Below the pieces are notes generated by a model that was not told where the DNA came from, did no database searches, and saw only the letters and a list, made by a program, of their open reading frames with translations. Shown one piece after another: positions 1 through 9,060 of a DNA stretch of 64,000 nt (position 1 is the stretch's first letter; each line of letters opens with the position of its first letter). The position numbers and the translations under genes were made by a program. The stretch comes from Collimonas fungivorans (GTDB lineage Bacteria; Pseudomonadota; Gammaproteobacteria; Burkholderiales; Burkholderiaceae_D): positions 4,216,001 through 4,280,000 of the forward strand of contig NZ_CP013232.1 of NCBI RefSeq assembly GCF_001584145.1, read 5' to 3'.

Positions 1-649
1 CCAGCCGCTTGCCGCGCAAGACCAGGAACTGCATCGACTCCGGCAGCAGGAAAATCATCAGCACGCCGATCACAAGCGGCACCAGACCGCCGACATGGAA
101 TACCGACTGCCAGCCGAAACGCGGAATCAGCGCCGCCGACAGCAAGCCGCCCAGCACCGCGCCCAGCGTAAAACCGCAGGACACCAGCATCATCAGGGTG
201 ACGCGCTTGCGTACAGGGCTGTACTCGCCGGCCAGCGCCATCGCATTCGGCATGATCGCCCCCAGCCCGAGCCCGGTAATAAAACGCAAGGCGATCAGTT
301 GCTCCACGCTCGCGGCCAGCGGCGTCAGCAGCATGCAGGCGGCGAAGAACAAGGTGGCAGCGATCAGCACCGGACGGCGGCCGATGCGGTCGGCCAGGAT
401 GCTGAAAGCCAGCGAACCGAGCAGCATGCCGAACAGGCCGGCGCCAAACACCGGCCCGAGGTTGGCCTTGGCGATGCCCCATTCCTGGATGATGGCAGGC
501 GCCACATAGCCCATGGCCTGGACGTCGAAACCGTCGATGATCAGGCAGATGGCGCACAACGCCAGCATGACGATCTGAAAGTTGCCGATGCGGCTGCGGT
601 CGATCAGGGCGGGAATATCTATCGGACTACTGTTTGTCGCAATCGCCAT
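1..649 (-). CDS. MFS transporter, aromatic acid:H+ symporter (AAHS) type, 3' end outside window
   Basis: Inner-membrane secondary transporter, probably importing an aromatic acid by proton symport. Only the N-terminal ~216 residues lie in the window. The ATG at 649 follows a GGAG-type ribosome site. TM1 contains DGFDVQAMGYVAP, which resembles the DGFD motif of PcaK-like AAHS transporters, and the loop 2-3 motif DRIGRRPVLI is the MFS signature. GAIMPNAMALAGEYSP in TM4-5 also fits the family. The gene is divergent from the LysR-type regulator at 784, which may control it. The substrate cannot be named from this fragment. Confidence 0.85.
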   Translation of the reverse strand, partial: MAIATNSSPIDIPALIDRSRIGNFQIVMLALCAICLIIDGFDVQAMGYVAPAIIQEWGIAKANLGPVFGAGLFGMLLGSLAFSILADRIGRRPVLIAATLFFAACMLLTPLAASVEQLIALRFITGLGLGAIMPNAMALAGEYSPVRKRVTLMMLVSCGFTLGAVLGGLLSAALIPRFGWQSVFHVGGLVPLVIGVLMIFLLPESMQFLVLRGKRL

Positions 650-783
650 GCGTGTCTCCGGAGAAGTTGGCGCCGTATCAATACGATCTGCTTTTGCGCA
701 TTATCATCCTTTTTATTATTCAGAAAAATAGGCAATAATTAAAATCATTTTTTAATTAACTTAAATAATATAAAATCGTCATC

Positions 784-1680
784 ATGGACAGGCTGGAATC
801 GTTACGGGTGTTTTGCCAGGTGGTGGAACTGAACAGCTTCAGCCGCGCCGCTGAACAGCTGGAGATGTCGAACGCCACCATCTCCAATCATATCGCCGCC
901 CTCGAACGGCATTTCGGCGTGCGCCTGCTGAACCGCACCACCCGCAAGATTTCGCTGACCGACGACGGCCATAGCTGCTACCAGCGCGCGCAACGCCTGC
1001 TGGGCGACATGAGCGAGCTGGAAGACGGGCTGCAGGGCCGGCGCGTGACGCCGCAAGGCATCTTGCGCGTCGACGTACCAACCGTGATTGCGCGCATTTA
1101 CCTGGCGCCGGCCCTGTCGCGTTTTGCCGAACTGTATCCGGAGCTGTCGATCAGGCTGAACGTGGGCGACCGCATGGTCGACATGGTGGAGGGGCGCGGC
1201 GATGTCTGGATCCGCATCGGCGAACTGAAGGATTCGAACATGGTGGCGCGCCGCATCTACCAGACCCGCAACCTGTGCTGCGCCTCGCCCGCTTTCCTGG
1301 CGCAGCACGGCGTGCCGCAGACACCACAGGAACTCGGCGATTTCCGCTGCCTGGCGTTCATCCACCCCAACAGCGGCCAGAACGTACCGTGGACCTTCAG
1401 CAAGGGCAAACAAGAGCTGAGCTGGGCGCCGCCCGGCAATATCGCGATCAACCACGCGGAAACCCTGATCCACGCGGCCGCCAGCGGCGCCGGCATCGTC
1501 CAGCTGCTGACGCTGTCGCTCAATCCGCAGATCCGCGCCGGCCTGCTGGCGCCGGTATTGCCGGACTGGGCCACGCCGGGGCCGCCGGTATCGGTGGTGT
1601 ATCACCAGAGCCATCAGTTGTCGGCCAAGGTGAGGGTTTTTGTCGATTTTGTTACAGAGCTGTTTGCCGCTATCGATTAG
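784..1680 (+). CDS. LysR family transcriptional regulator
   Basis: A 298-residue LysR-type regulator. The N-terminal winged helix-turn-helix (about residues 1-60) has the typical FCQVVELNSFSRAAEQLEMSNATISNHIAALE pattern in pieces, followed by RLLNRTTRKISLT. A substrate-binding domain covers about residues 90-295. It is transcribed away from the aromatic-acid transporter at 649 across an AT-rich 134-bp gap, the usual LysR/target layout, so that transporter is the likely target. The SMR pump at 1720 follows 39 bp downstream on the same strand and may be cotranscribed. The inducer is unknown. Confidence 0.92.
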   Translation: MDRLESLRVFCQVVELNSFSRAAEQLEMSNATISNHIAALERHFGVRLLNRTTRKISLTDDGHSCYQRAQRLLGDMSELEDGLQGRRVTPQGILRVDVPTVIARIYLAPALSRFAELYPELSIRLNVGDRMVDMVEGRGDVWIRIGELKDSNMVARRIYQTRNLCCASPAFLAQHGVPQTPQELGDFRCLAFIHPNSGQNVPWTFSKGKQELSWAPPGNIAINHAETLIHAAASGAGIVQLLTLSLNPQIRAGLLAPVLPDWATPGPPVSVVYHQSHQLSAKVRVFVDFVTELFAAID

Positions 1681-1719
1681 ATTTTCGTACCATTTTGTTT
1701 TTCAGCCAGGAGAGAAGTC

Positions 1720-2049
1720 ATGCATTGGGTCTATCTATTGATCGCCATCGTTGCCGAAGTGATTGCCACCAGTGCCCTGAAAGCCAGCGCCGAGTTCACG
1801 CGACTAGTGCCATCGATCGTGGTGGTGGCTGGTTACCTGACAGCCTTCTATTTCCTGTCGCTGACCTTGCGCACCTTGCCGGTGGCGATCGTGTATGCGA
1901 TGTGGTCGGGTATCGGCATTGCGCTGATCGCGCTGGTCGGCTGGCTGTTCCTGAAGCAGAGCCTGGACGCCGCGGCTCTGATCGGCATCGGCCTGATTGT
2001 TTCCGGCGTGCTGGTGCTGAACGTATTTTCGAAGTCGGTCTCGCACTAA
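1720..2049 (+). CDS. SMR family multidrug efflux transporter (EmrE/QacE-like)
   Basis: A 109-residue small multidrug resistance protein with four predicted membrane helices. Glu13 in TM1 (YLLIAIVAEVIATSALK) matches the essential proton/substrate-binding Glu14 of EmrE, and YAMWSGIGIALI in TM3 matches the conserved Trp/Gly segment. SMR proteins work as antiparallel dimers exchanging protons for lipophilic cations. AGGAGAGAAG precedes the ATG. Its stop lies 7 bp from the stop of srkA on the other strand. No guanidine riboswitch fits in the 39 bp upstream. Confidence 0.93.
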   Translation: MHWVYLLIAIVAEVIATSALKASAEFTRLVPSIVVVAGYLTAFYFLSLTLRTLPVAIVYAMWSGIGIALIALVGWLFLKQSLDAAALIGIGLIVSGVLVLNVFSKSVSH

Positions 2050-2056
2050 GCCGGCT

Positions 2057-3049
2057 TCATGTCTGCCACAGCGGCGGCTCATCCATCAGCGCGATCTGCT
2101 CGCGCAGCTCCAGCACCCGGTCCTGCCAGTAGCGCTGGGTATTGAACCAGGGGAAGGCCACGGCGAAAGCCGGGTCGTCCCAGCGCCGCGCTATCCACGC
2201 CGCGTAATGGATCAGGCGCAAGGTGCGCAGTGCCTCGATCAGGTACAGCTCGCGCGTATCGAAATCGCAGAAATCTTCATAACCGGCCAGCAACGAGCCC
2301 ATCTGCTGCACCATGTCGCGCCGTTCGCCCGACAGCAGCATCCACAAGTCCTGAACCGCCGGCCCCATGCGGCTGTCGTCGAAATCGACGAAGTGCGGTC
2401 CGGCGTCGGTCCACAATACATTGCTGCCGTGGCAATCGCCATGCAGGCGCAAGGCGCCGACGCTGCCGGCGCGTTCGAAACAGCGACGTACGCCATCAAG
2501 GGCTTGCGTCACGGTGCTGCGATAAGCTTCCAGCAGATCCTCCGGCACAAAGCCGTTGGCCAGCAGGAAAGCGCTGGGTTCTTCGCCGAAACTGACGATG
2601 TCCAGGGTCGGCCGGTGCCGGTAGCTGCTGAGCGCGCCGACTGCATGGATGCGGCCGAGGAAGCGGCCCAGCCATTCCAGCGTGGCGCTGTCTTCCAGTT
2701 CCGGCGCGCGGCCGCCGTGGCGCGGAAACACCGCGAAGCGGAAACCGTCGAACTGATGCAGGGTGCGGCCGTCTTCCGCCGCCCATGCCGCCACAACCGG
2801 AATCTCCCGTTCAACCAGCTCCTGCACGAAACCATGCTCTTCCAGGATCGCTTCATCGCTCCAGCGCTGCGGCCGGTAGAACTTGGCCACCAGCGGCGGC
2901 CCTTGCTCCATGCCGATCTGGTACACGCGGTTTTCATAGCTGTTGAGCGCCAGCAGGCGGCCGTCGCCGTGCAGGCCGATGCTGTCAAGCGCGTCCAGCA
3001 CGGTGTCGGGGGTCAGGGTAGAGAATGAGGCCGGGCTTGGGATAGTCAT
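2057..3049 (-). CDS. srkA: Stress response serine/threonine protein kinase YihE/SrkA
   Basis: A 330-residue APH-like protein kinase of the SrkA (YihE/RdoA) family, which in enterobacteria phosphorylates proteins and limits MazEF-dependent death under stress. Seen here: the early segment LLALNSYENRVYQIG, an ATP-binding lysine in PLVAKFYRP, the catalytic loop LHGDCHGSNVLW and the metal-binding HFVDFDDSRMGPAVQDLW. Length matches the E. coli protein (328 residues). It is a single gene, convergent with the SMR gene. The family call is firm; its substrate in this organism is unknown. Confidence 0.93.
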   Translation of the reverse strand: MTIPSPASFSTLTPDTVLDALDSIGLHGDGRLLALNSYENRVYQIGMEQGPPLVAKFYRPQRWSDEAILEEHGFVQELVEREIPVVAAWAAEDGRTLHQFDGFRFAVFPRHGGRAPELEDSATLEWLGRFLGRIHAVGALSSYRHRPTLDIVSFGEEPSAFLLANGFVPEDLLEAYRSTVTQALDGVRRCFERAGSVGALRLHGDCHGSNVLWTDAGPHFVDFDDSRMGPAVQDLWMLLSGERRDMVQQMGSLLAGYEDFCDFDTRELYLIEALRTLRLIHYAAWIARRWDDPAFAVAFPWFNTQRYWQDRVLELREQIALMDEPPLWQT

Positions 3050-3134
3050 GCCGGTATTGTAAGCGCCAGCGGCCTGTTCATCGCATCGATTACACTAATA
3101 CCCTTGCATTGTTCATTATTGCCGGGAGCCGCTT

Positions 3135-3521
3135 GTGCCAGCCATCGCCCTCAACCACTACAACCTGCGCGCGCCGCGTGCACTGTTATTGCAGCTGAAG
3201 GAATTTTATTGCGAAGTGATCGGCCTGCAAGCCGGCGCGCGGCCGCCTTTCGACAATTTCGGATTCTGGCTGTATGCCGGCGACCTGGCCGTGCTGCACC
3301 TGAGCGAAGCGCGCGCCGGCGATATCCGGCATACCGATACGGCCACTACCTTCGATCATGTCGCCTTCAGCTGTGTCGATCCGGAAGAAATGGAAGCTTG
3401 CCTGCAGGCACAGGCGCTGCCTTACCAGGTGGCGTTTGTGCCCTCCATGCAGCAAAAACAGATCTTCTTGCGCGATCCGGCCGGGAATGGGGTGGAACTC
3501 AATTTCGCCCATGTAAGCTAA
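3135..3521 (+). CDS. VOC (glyoxalase/bleomycin resistance) family protein
   Basis: A 128-residue single-domain vicinal oxygen chelate protein. It starts with GTG at 3135 behind GGGAGCC. Metal-site candidates are His8 (LNHYNLRA), His in HLSEARAG or TFDHVAF, and Glu near the end (NGVELNFAHVS). The fold is used by dioxygenases, isomerases and resistance proteins, so the substrate cannot be assigned. It stands alone between srkA (divergent) and the exported ligase. Confidence 0.85.
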   Translation: MPAIALNHYNLRAPRALLLQLKEFYCEVIGLQAGARPPFDNFGFWLYAGDLAVLHLSEARAGDIRHTDTATTFDHVAFSCVDPEEMEACLQAQALPYQVAFVPSMQQKQIFLRDPAGNGVELNFAHVS

Positions 3522-3606
3522 ATAGCAAATCGCGCTGTCAGCGCGCTTCGCCAGGCAACATCGTTTTACGATATCGCTTCCTTGCCTGACAGTCCGCGCC
3601 CCACAC

Positions 3607-4494
3607 ATGCGTATTCGCCAATTAGCGCCGGTATTAGCATTGCTCATCGCCAGATTCCTGAGCCCCCTGCTGCTTTGCCTCTTTCTCAGCCGGCCGTCCA
3701 TCGCAGCGCCGGCGACGCCTCCCGCAGCACCGCCGCTGATGCTGGCCAATACCTACCATCCCGGCATCACCCTGGCCGACTACTGGGTCAGCGAAAAACT
3801 GGACGGCGTGCGCGGCTACTGGGACGGCGAGAAATTGCTGACGCGCGGCGGCCAGCGGATAAACGCCCCGCCCTGGTTCACCGCCGGCTGGCCAAAAACG
3901 GCGCTGGACGGTGAACTGTGGGCCGGCCGCCGGCAGTTCAGCCATGCGGTTTCCACCGTACGCCGCGAGACGCCCGACGATGCCGCCTGGCGCCGCATGC
4001 GTTTCATGGTATTCGACCTGCCGGCGCATCCCGGCAGTTTCGACCAGCGTCTGGCCGCCTTGCAAAACACGCTCGCCAAACTTGCCATTCCCTGGGTACA
4101 GCCGGTGGCGCAGAGCAAACTCAACGACCACGCAGCCTTGCGACGCTTGCTGCAACAAACCGTCAGTCAAGGCGGCGAAGGCCTGATGCTGCACCGGGGC
4201 GCGTCGCTATACCGGGCGCAACGCAGCGACGACCTGCTCAAGGTCAAAACCCATGAGGACGCCGAAGCCAGGGTCATCGCCCACCTTCCGGGCAAAGGAA
4301 AATACCAGGGCATGCTGGGCGCCCTCTTGGTGGAAACGCCGGGCGGCCTGCGTTTCAAGCTCGGCAGCGGCTTCAGCGATGAGCTGCGGCGCCGGCCGCC
4401 GGCGCTTGGCAGCACGGTGACCTATCGCTTCCGCGGCTTGAATGACAGCGGCATACCGCGCTTCGCCAGCTTCATGCGTGTCTATGAACAATAG
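3607..4494 (+). CDS. ATP-dependent DNA ligase, Lig E type, with export signal
   Basis: A 295-residue minimal ATP-dependent DNA ligase. The nucleotidyltransferase motif I is SEKLDGVRGYWDG, with Lys64 as the adenylation residue; LDGELWAG (motif III region), GEGLMLHRG (motif IV) and DLLKVKTHED (motif V, two lysines) follow, then a short OB domain. There is no extra DNA-binding domain, typical of Lig E. The first ~34 residues form a hydrophobic segment ending SIAAPA, a likely signal peptide, so the enzyme should act in the periplasm, perhaps on incoming or extracellular DNA. The main replicative ligase (LigA) is not in this window. Confidence 0.9.
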   Translation: MRIRQLAPVLALLIARFLSPLLLCLFLSRPSIAAPATPPAAPPLMLANTYHPGITLADYWVSEKLDGVRGYWDGEKLLTRGGQRINAPPWFTAGWPKTALDGELWAGRRQFSHAVSTVRRETPDDAAWRRMRFMVFDLPAHPGSFDQRLAALQNTLAKLAIPWVQPVAQSKLNDHAALRRLLQQTVSQGGEGLMLHRGASLYRAQRSDDLLKVKTHEDAEARVIAHLPGKGKYQGMLGALLVETPGGLRFKLGSGFSDELRRRPPALGSTVTYRFRGLNDSGIPRFASFMRVYEQ

Positions 4495-4502
4495 CCTCGG
4501 CG

Positions 4503-5012
4503 CTATGCCGCATCGAGATGCAGCGCCATGCGTTCCTCGTCATGAAACTGCCCGTCTATGCACAGAGCCCGGCGGTCGATGCCGCAAGAGACAAATCCCA
4601 GCTTGGCATACAGCGCCCTGGCGCCGGGATTGATGGTATTGACTTTCAAGTCCAGCTGGACCAGTTCCGGGATATTCTTGGCATGGGCGATAACCGCCTC
4701 GAACATGCTTTGCGCCACTCCGTTGGCGCGCGCCTTTGGCGTCACATAGACGCCGACAACTGTGGCCCGGTGATAAATCTTGCAGCGGGAATCGCGCACC
4801 AGGCCGACGGTGCCGACCAGGACCTCGCCTTGAAACGCACCGTAAGTCACCTGAAAAGGGCTCGCTTTCAAACGCCCCGCCATCTGTTCTTCCGGTACCG
4901 CGCTTTCTTCCTCATGCGTGGGTACGAATGAAGATGGCGAGTCGAGGATGGATTCCAGCCTCAGCTGGCGGTAGGATGCAAGGTCTGCCGGGGTTAATGC
5001 TCTGATTTTCAT
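4503..5012 (-). CDS. GNAT family N-acetyltransferase
   Basis: A 169-residue acetyltransferase starting MKIRALTPADLASYRQLRLE, a common GNAT opening. The acetyl-CoA loop region reads VVGVYVTPKARANGVAQSMFEAVIA, with VNTINPGARALYAKLGF as the C-terminal strand-helix. The frame is open upstream to 5099, but that extension looks unlike a GNAT start, so I chose 5012. The substrate is unknown. It is convergent with the ligase gene (8 bp between stops). Confidence 0.88.
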   Translation of the reverse strand: MKIRALTPADLASYRQLRLESILDSPSSFVPTHEEESAVPEEQMAGRLKASPFQVTYGAFQGEVLVGTVGLVRDSRCKIYHRATVVGVYVTPKARANGVAQSMFEAVIAHAKNIPELVQLDLKVNTINPGARALYAKLGFVSCGIDRRALCIDGQFHDEERMALHLDAA

Positions 5013-5154
5013 ATAAGATGAACTGATGTGGATAAACTTGTCACAGGATAAATGATTGTTCGCAGGCAAGCAGCTCGAATATTTCTCAGCCGGCGGCATT
5101 TCAATCGTAAAATCCGTATCCCCATTTCCATCGTAAATTTAAGCGGCCAATTCC

Positions 5155-5853
5155 ATGAATCTCGACGAACCCCTCTCAGACAAAGAATTTGACGAACTGG
5201 ACGACTTCCTGTTGTCCGATCGTTGTGCTGAAGACAGCATGACCATGGATACCCTGCACGGCTACCTGACGGCGCTGGTGATCGGTCCGGAGCAGGTGTT
5301 GCTGGGCGAATGGCTGCCGCACGTATGGGGACCGTCGCTGAAGGATGCGCCGAAATTCAAGTCCGACAAGGAATATGAAAAGATCGTCGGCCTGATCGCG
5401 CGCTACATGAATGAAATCGCGGTCACGCTGGAAGTGGCGCCGAAAGAATACGAACCGCTGTTCTGCGAACACGAGCACGAAGGCAAGTCGCTGCTCGACG
5501 GCGAAGCCTGGACCTGGGGTTTCTGGGAAGGCATCAACCTGCGCGCCAAGGCCTGGGAACCGATCTGGCATTCCAACCTGGCGACAGTAGTGCGGCCTAT
5601 CTACCTGCTGGGTGCGGAAGAACTGGAAGAAGAAGAAATGGCGCTGCGCGAAGATCCGGTGCAGCGCCACAAGCTGGCGGTGGAAGTGGAAGCGGCGATT
5701 CCGGAAATCTACCGTTACTGGCTGCCGCACCGCAAATCCGCGGTTACCACTATCCAGCGCGAAACGCCGAAAGTCGGCCGCAATGACGAATGTCCTTGCG
5801 GCAGCGGCAAGAAATTCAAGAAATGCTGCGGCGTCGATTCAAAGGAAGATTAA
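5155..5853 (+). CDS. UPF0149 (YecA/YgfB) family protein with C-terminal SEC-C zinc motif
   Basis: A 232-residue protein. Residues ~1-190 form a helical YecA/YgfB domain ([31 protein letters not shown] in pieces). The C-terminus [19 protein letters not shown] is a SEC-C zinc-binding tail, as in SecA and E. coli YecA, suggesting a link to ribosomes or the Sec machinery. The biochemical role is not established. It is monocistronic and convergent with orn; a GC stem (GGCGAATGGC/GCCATCCGCC) at about 5862-5881 lies between the stops but has no T run. Confidence 0.9.
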   Translation: MNLDEPLSDKEFDELDDFLLSDRCAEDSMTMDTLHGYLTALVIGPEQVLLGEWLPHVWGPSLKDAPKFKSDKEYEKIVGLIARYMNEIAVTLEVAPKEYEPLFCEHEHEGKSLLDGEAWTWGFWEGINLRAKAWEPIWHSNLATVVRPIYLLGAEELEEEEMALREDPVQRHKLAVEVEAAIPEIYRYWLPHRKSAVTTIQRETPKVGRNDECPCGSGKKFKKCCGVDSKED

Positions 5854-5893
5854 GCAGGACGGCGAATGGCTAGCCATCCGCCTTGCTACAGCA

Positions 5894-6511
5894 TTATTCC
5901 TTGATGAAATGCTCGCGGTAATAGCGCAGTTCTTCAATCGATTCGATGATGTCCGCCAGCGCGGTATGCTTCTGGTGCTTCTTGAAGCCGCTGGCCAGTT
6001 CCGGCTTCCAGCGGCGGCACAGTTCTTTCAGGGTCGACACGTCCAGGTTGCGGTAGTGGAAAAACGCTTCCAGCTTGGGCATGCCGCGCGCCATGAAGCG
6101 GCGGTCCTGGCAGATCGTGTTGCCGCACATGGGCGACTTGCCGTTCGGCACATATTTCTTCAGGAACTCGATCAGGGCCAGTTCGGCCTCGCTTTCGGTC
6201 ACGGTCGAGTTTTTCACTTTTTCGATCAGGCCGGAGCGGCCGTGGGTGCCCTTGTTCCAGGCATCCATGCCGTCCATGATTTCGTCCGGCTGATGGATTG
6301 CAAACACCGGGCCTTCCGCCAGGATGTTCAGTTGCGGATCTGTCACCACCACCGCCACTTCAATGATGCGGTCGCTGTCCGGATTGAGGCCGGTCATTTC
6401 CATGTCGACCCAGATCAGGTTGAATTCGTTAGGCCGCACCGGCGCCGCTGGCGCTGCCGGCGTTGCAGTGGTAGTGGCGATGGCAGTAGGTGCGTCGGCG
6501 GCTTGTGACAT
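5894..6511 (-). CDS. orn: Oligoribonuclease
   Basis: 3'-5' exoribonuclease of the DEDDh group that removes 2-5 nt RNAs and pGpG, closing c-di-GMP breakdown. Motif ExoI is [22 protein letters not shown] (in pieces), ExoIII contains RYYRE-side helices and ALADIIESI, and the middle Asp lies in [12 protein letters not shown]. At 205 residues it is ~24 longer than E. coli Orn because of an Ala/Thr-rich N-terminal extension ([13 protein letters not shown]), so a start further in is possible. It is divergent from the M48 protease, a common pairing in Burkholderiales. Confidence 0.95.
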   Translation of the reverse strand: MSQAADAPTAIATTTATPAAPAAPVRPNEFNLIWVDMEMTGLNPDSDRIIEVAVVVTDPQLNILAEGPVFAIHQPDEIMDGMDAWNKGTHGRSGLIEKVKNSTVTESEAELALIEFLKKYVPNGKSPMCGNTICQDRRFMARGMPKLEAFFHYRNLDVSTLKELCRRWKPELASGFKKHQKHTALADIIESIEELRYYREHFIKE

Positions 6512-6608
6512 AATTGTTCTCTTCGTTATATTTAGCTAAGACAGGCCCGGCATTTGTTTGCGCAAGCCATAGAACGGCTATTTTCTCACATAGGGACTAA
6601 GGGACTAC

Positions 6609-7880
6609 ATGTCTTCATTTGCATTTTCGGTTTTGTTTGTGGTTTTCCTGGCAATCACCCTGGTGGTGCGCTTTTGGCTGAGTTCGCGCCAGATCCGGCA
6701 TGTTTTGGCCCATCGCAGCGCGGTGCCGGCGGAATTCGCCGAAAAGATCCCGCTGGCGGCCCACCAGCGCGCTGCCGACTATACTGTCGCCAAGACCAAA
6801 TTCGGCCTGTTTTCGATGCTGGTGAGCGCCGCGGTGCTGATCGGCTTCACCCTGCTGGGCGGCTTGCAATGGCTGTCCAGCGCCATGTTCAACTGGGCCG
6901 GTCCCGGCATGGTCTACCAGATCGGCTTGCTGGTGGCGTTTGCCCTGATTTCCGGCCTGATCGACCTGCCGCTCGATTATTACAAGCAATTTGTACTTGA
7001 AGCCCGTTTCGGCTTCAACAAGATGACCGTCAAGCTGTTTTTCACCGACATGCTGAAAAGCAGCCTGATCGGCGCCGCCATCGGCTTGCCGCTGATCTGG
7101 GTGGTATTGCAGCTGATGGCGAAATCGGGCGGTCTCTGGTGGTTCTACGCCTGGCTGGTGTTCAGCGCTTTCCAGCTGCTGATGCTGGTGCTCTTCCCGA
7201 CCGTGATCGCGCCGCTGTTCAACAAATTCACGCCGCTCAACGACGACAGCCTGCGCGACCGCATCGAAGGCTTGATGAAACGGGTCGGCTTCGCTTCCAA
7301 GGGCCTGTTCGTGATGGATGGTTCCAAGCGCAGCGCCCACGGCAACGCCTACTTCTCGGGCTTCGGCTCCGGCAAGCGCATCGTGTTTTTCGACACCCTG
7401 CTGGCGCGCCTGGCGCCGCATGAGATCGAAGCGGTGCTGGCGCACGAGCTGGGCCATTTCAAGCTGAAGCACATCGTCAAGCGCATTGTCGTGATGTTCG
7501 CGATTTCGCTGGCTTTCCTGGCCTTGCTCGGTTACCTGAAGCAGCAACTGTGGTTCTACACCGGCCTCGGCGTCAATCCGCTGCTGCTGGCCGACCTCAG
7601 CAACAACGACGCGATGGCGCTGATCCTGTTCATGCTGGCGCTGCCGATTTTCACTTTCCTGCTGTCGCCGCTGTCGTCGATCAGCTCGCGCAAACACGAA
7701 TTCGAAGCCGATGCCTTTGCCGCCAAGCACACCGACGCCAACGACCTGGTGGCGGCGCTGGTCAAGCTGTATGAAGACAATGCCTCAACCCTGACGCCGG
7801 ATCCGCTGCACTCGGCATTTTACGATTCGCACCCGCCGGCTTCGGTGCGCATCAACAAGCTATCGGCCGCCCATGGCTGA
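6609..7880 (+). CDS. M48 family metalloprotease, Ste24/CAAX prenyl protease 1-like
   Basis: A 423-residue integral membrane zinc protease. N-terminal helices are followed by the PF16491-like Ste24 N domain, then the catalytic [13 protein letters not shown] (HExxH, His279-Glu280-His283) and the third ligand in [14 protein letters not shown]. The C-terminal SHPPASVRI is also typical. Bacterial members probably degrade or trim membrane proteins; there is no known prenylated substrate. The last 8 bp overlap the start of rsgA, so the two are translationally coupled. Confidence 0.93.
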   Translation: MSSFAFSVLFVVFLAITLVVRFWLSSRQIRHVLAHRSAVPAEFAEKIPLAAHQRAADYTVAKTKFGLFSMLVSAAVLIGFTLLGGLQWLSSAMFNWAGPGMVYQIGLLVAFALISGLIDLPLDYYKQFVLEARFGFNKMTVKLFFTDMLKSSLIGAAIGLPLIWVVLQLMAKSGGLWWFYAWLVFSAFQLLMLVLFPTVIAPLFNKFTPLNDDSLRDRIEGLMKRVGFASKGLFVMDGSKRSAHGNAYFSGFGSGKRIVFFDTLLARLAPHEIEAVLAHELGHFKLKHIVKRIVVMFAISLAFLALLGYLKQQLWFYTGLGVNPLLLADLSNNDAMALILFMLALPIFTFLLSPLSSISSRKHEFEADAFAAKHTDANDLVAALVKLYEDNASTLTPDPLHSAFYDSHPPASVRINKLSAAHG

Positions 7881-8850
7881 GCACAACAGGCAGGATGCAA
7901 AACAGCCTGGCAACCAGGCCGGCAGCGGCCTGGTGATTGCCGCCCACGGCCGGCACTACCTGGTGCAAGGAACAATTGAAGGCAAATCGCTGAAACTGCA
8001 ATGCGTCACGCGCGGCAAGAAAAGCGATGTCGCCGTCGGCGACCGCGTGCAGCTGAAACTGACCTCGCCCAACCAGGGCGTGATCGAAGCCATCGACGAG
8101 CGCCGCAGCCTGCTGTACCGTTCCGACCAGTACAAATCCAAGCTGCTGGCCGCCAACGTCACCCAGCTGTTCATCGTGGTGGCGACCGAACCGGGTTTTG
8201 CCGACGACCTGATTTCACGCGCGCTGGTGGCGGCAGAAGCCGCCGGCGTCACCGCCCACATCGTGCTTAACAAGACCGATATCGTCGAAGCGCTGGAGAA
8301 AACCCGGCAACGGCTGCAAATGTATGCCGCCCTCGGTTATCCGGTGCATGAAGTGTCGGCGCGCGCCTTTCCGGAACAGACCTGCGCCACGCTGGCGCCC
8401 CTGCTGGCGGGCCAGTCGACTATCCTGATCGGCCAGTCAGGCATGGGCAAGTCGTCGCTGATCAACCTGATCGTGCCGGACGCCGACATCGCCGTGCGCG
8501 AAATTTCCGCCGCCCTCGACACCGGCAAACACACCACCACCTTCACCCGCCTGTATGAAATCGAAATAGATGCGGATTCGACTGACACCAGCCTGGACGG
8601 CCATCCGGCCAACATCATCGATTCGCCCGGTTTCCAGGAATTCGGGCTGTATCAACTAAGCGAAGGCATGCTGGAACGCGCCTTCGTCGAATTCTCTCCC
8701 TACCTCGGCAAATGCAAGTTTTACAATTGCCATCACCTGATCGAACCGAGCTGCGCCGTGCTGGAAGCCGTCAAGGAAAACAAGATAGCGCCCATGCGCC
8801 ACCAGCTGTACGTGCAATTGCTGCATGAATCGTCGCAAAAGCTGTATTGA
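7873..8850 (+). CDS. rsgA: Ribosome small subunit-dependent GTPase A
   Basis: A 325-residue circularly permuted GTPase that checks late 30S maturation. An N-terminal OB fold (about residues 15-90) is followed by G4 (LNKTDIV), then G1 ([13 protein letters not shown]), then G3 (DSPGFQEFG): the permuted order. The C-terminal zinc knuckle is [17 protein letters not shown]. The ATG overlaps the end of the M48 protease gene by 8 bp. In many Burkholderiales orn, this protease and rsgA sit together, linking RNA turnover and ribosome assembly. Confidence 0.96.
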   Translation: MAEHNRQDAKQPGNQAGSGLVIAAHGRHYLVQGTIEGKSLKLQCVTRGKKSDVAVGDRVQLKLTSPNQGVIEAIDERRSLLYRSDQYKSKLLAANVTQLFIVVATEPGFADDLISRALVAAEAAGVTAHIVLNKTDIVEALEKTRQRLQMYAALGYPVHEVSARAFPEQTCATLAPLLAGQSTILIGQSGMGKSSLINLIVPDADIAVREISAALDTGKHTTTFTRLYEIEIDADSTDTSLDGHPANIIDSPGFQEFGLYQLSEGMLERAFVEFSPYLGKCKFYNCHHLIEPSCAVLEAVKENKIAPMRHQLYVQLLHESSQKLY

Positions 8851-9024
8851 TTGCCAAAAACACCATTTTTTGACAGGTATCTTTTCTACTGAAATCCCTT
8901 ATAATTGAAGCACTTATTTCATTTCTAAGCCAATCTCAGGTAGCAGGGAAAACGGCAGCGCGGCAGCTGATGCAGCAATAATGCAACAAATGAGCAGTTG
9001 TTTTAAAAATGGAATTCCAACTAT

Positions 9025-9055
9025 CGGCGGCAGTCGCCACAGCGGCCGCCGTTTT
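9025..9055 (+). promoter_or_regulatory. GC-rich stem-loop with short T run just before argF
   Basis: CGGCGGC (9025-9031) pairs with GCCGCCG (9045-9051) around a 13-nt loop, followed by TTTTC and then the argF ATG at 9061. No Shine-Dalgarno motif is visible between the stem and the ATG. The hairpin could hinder initiation or act as a weak terminator. A TATAAT hexamer at 8900-8905 is the best -10 candidate for the operon. The role is inference. Confidence 0.4.
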
Positions 9056-9060
9056 CATTT

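Noticed and set aside
1681..1719. Guanidine riboswitch before the SMR gene
   Set aside because: Only 39 bp separate the LysR stop and the SMR start, too short for any known guanidine aptamer with its terminator.
8870..8905. TTGACA at 8870 with TATAAT at 8900 as an argF promoter
   Set aside because: The spacer is 24 bp, too long for sigma-70; only the TATAAT is kept as a -10 candidate.
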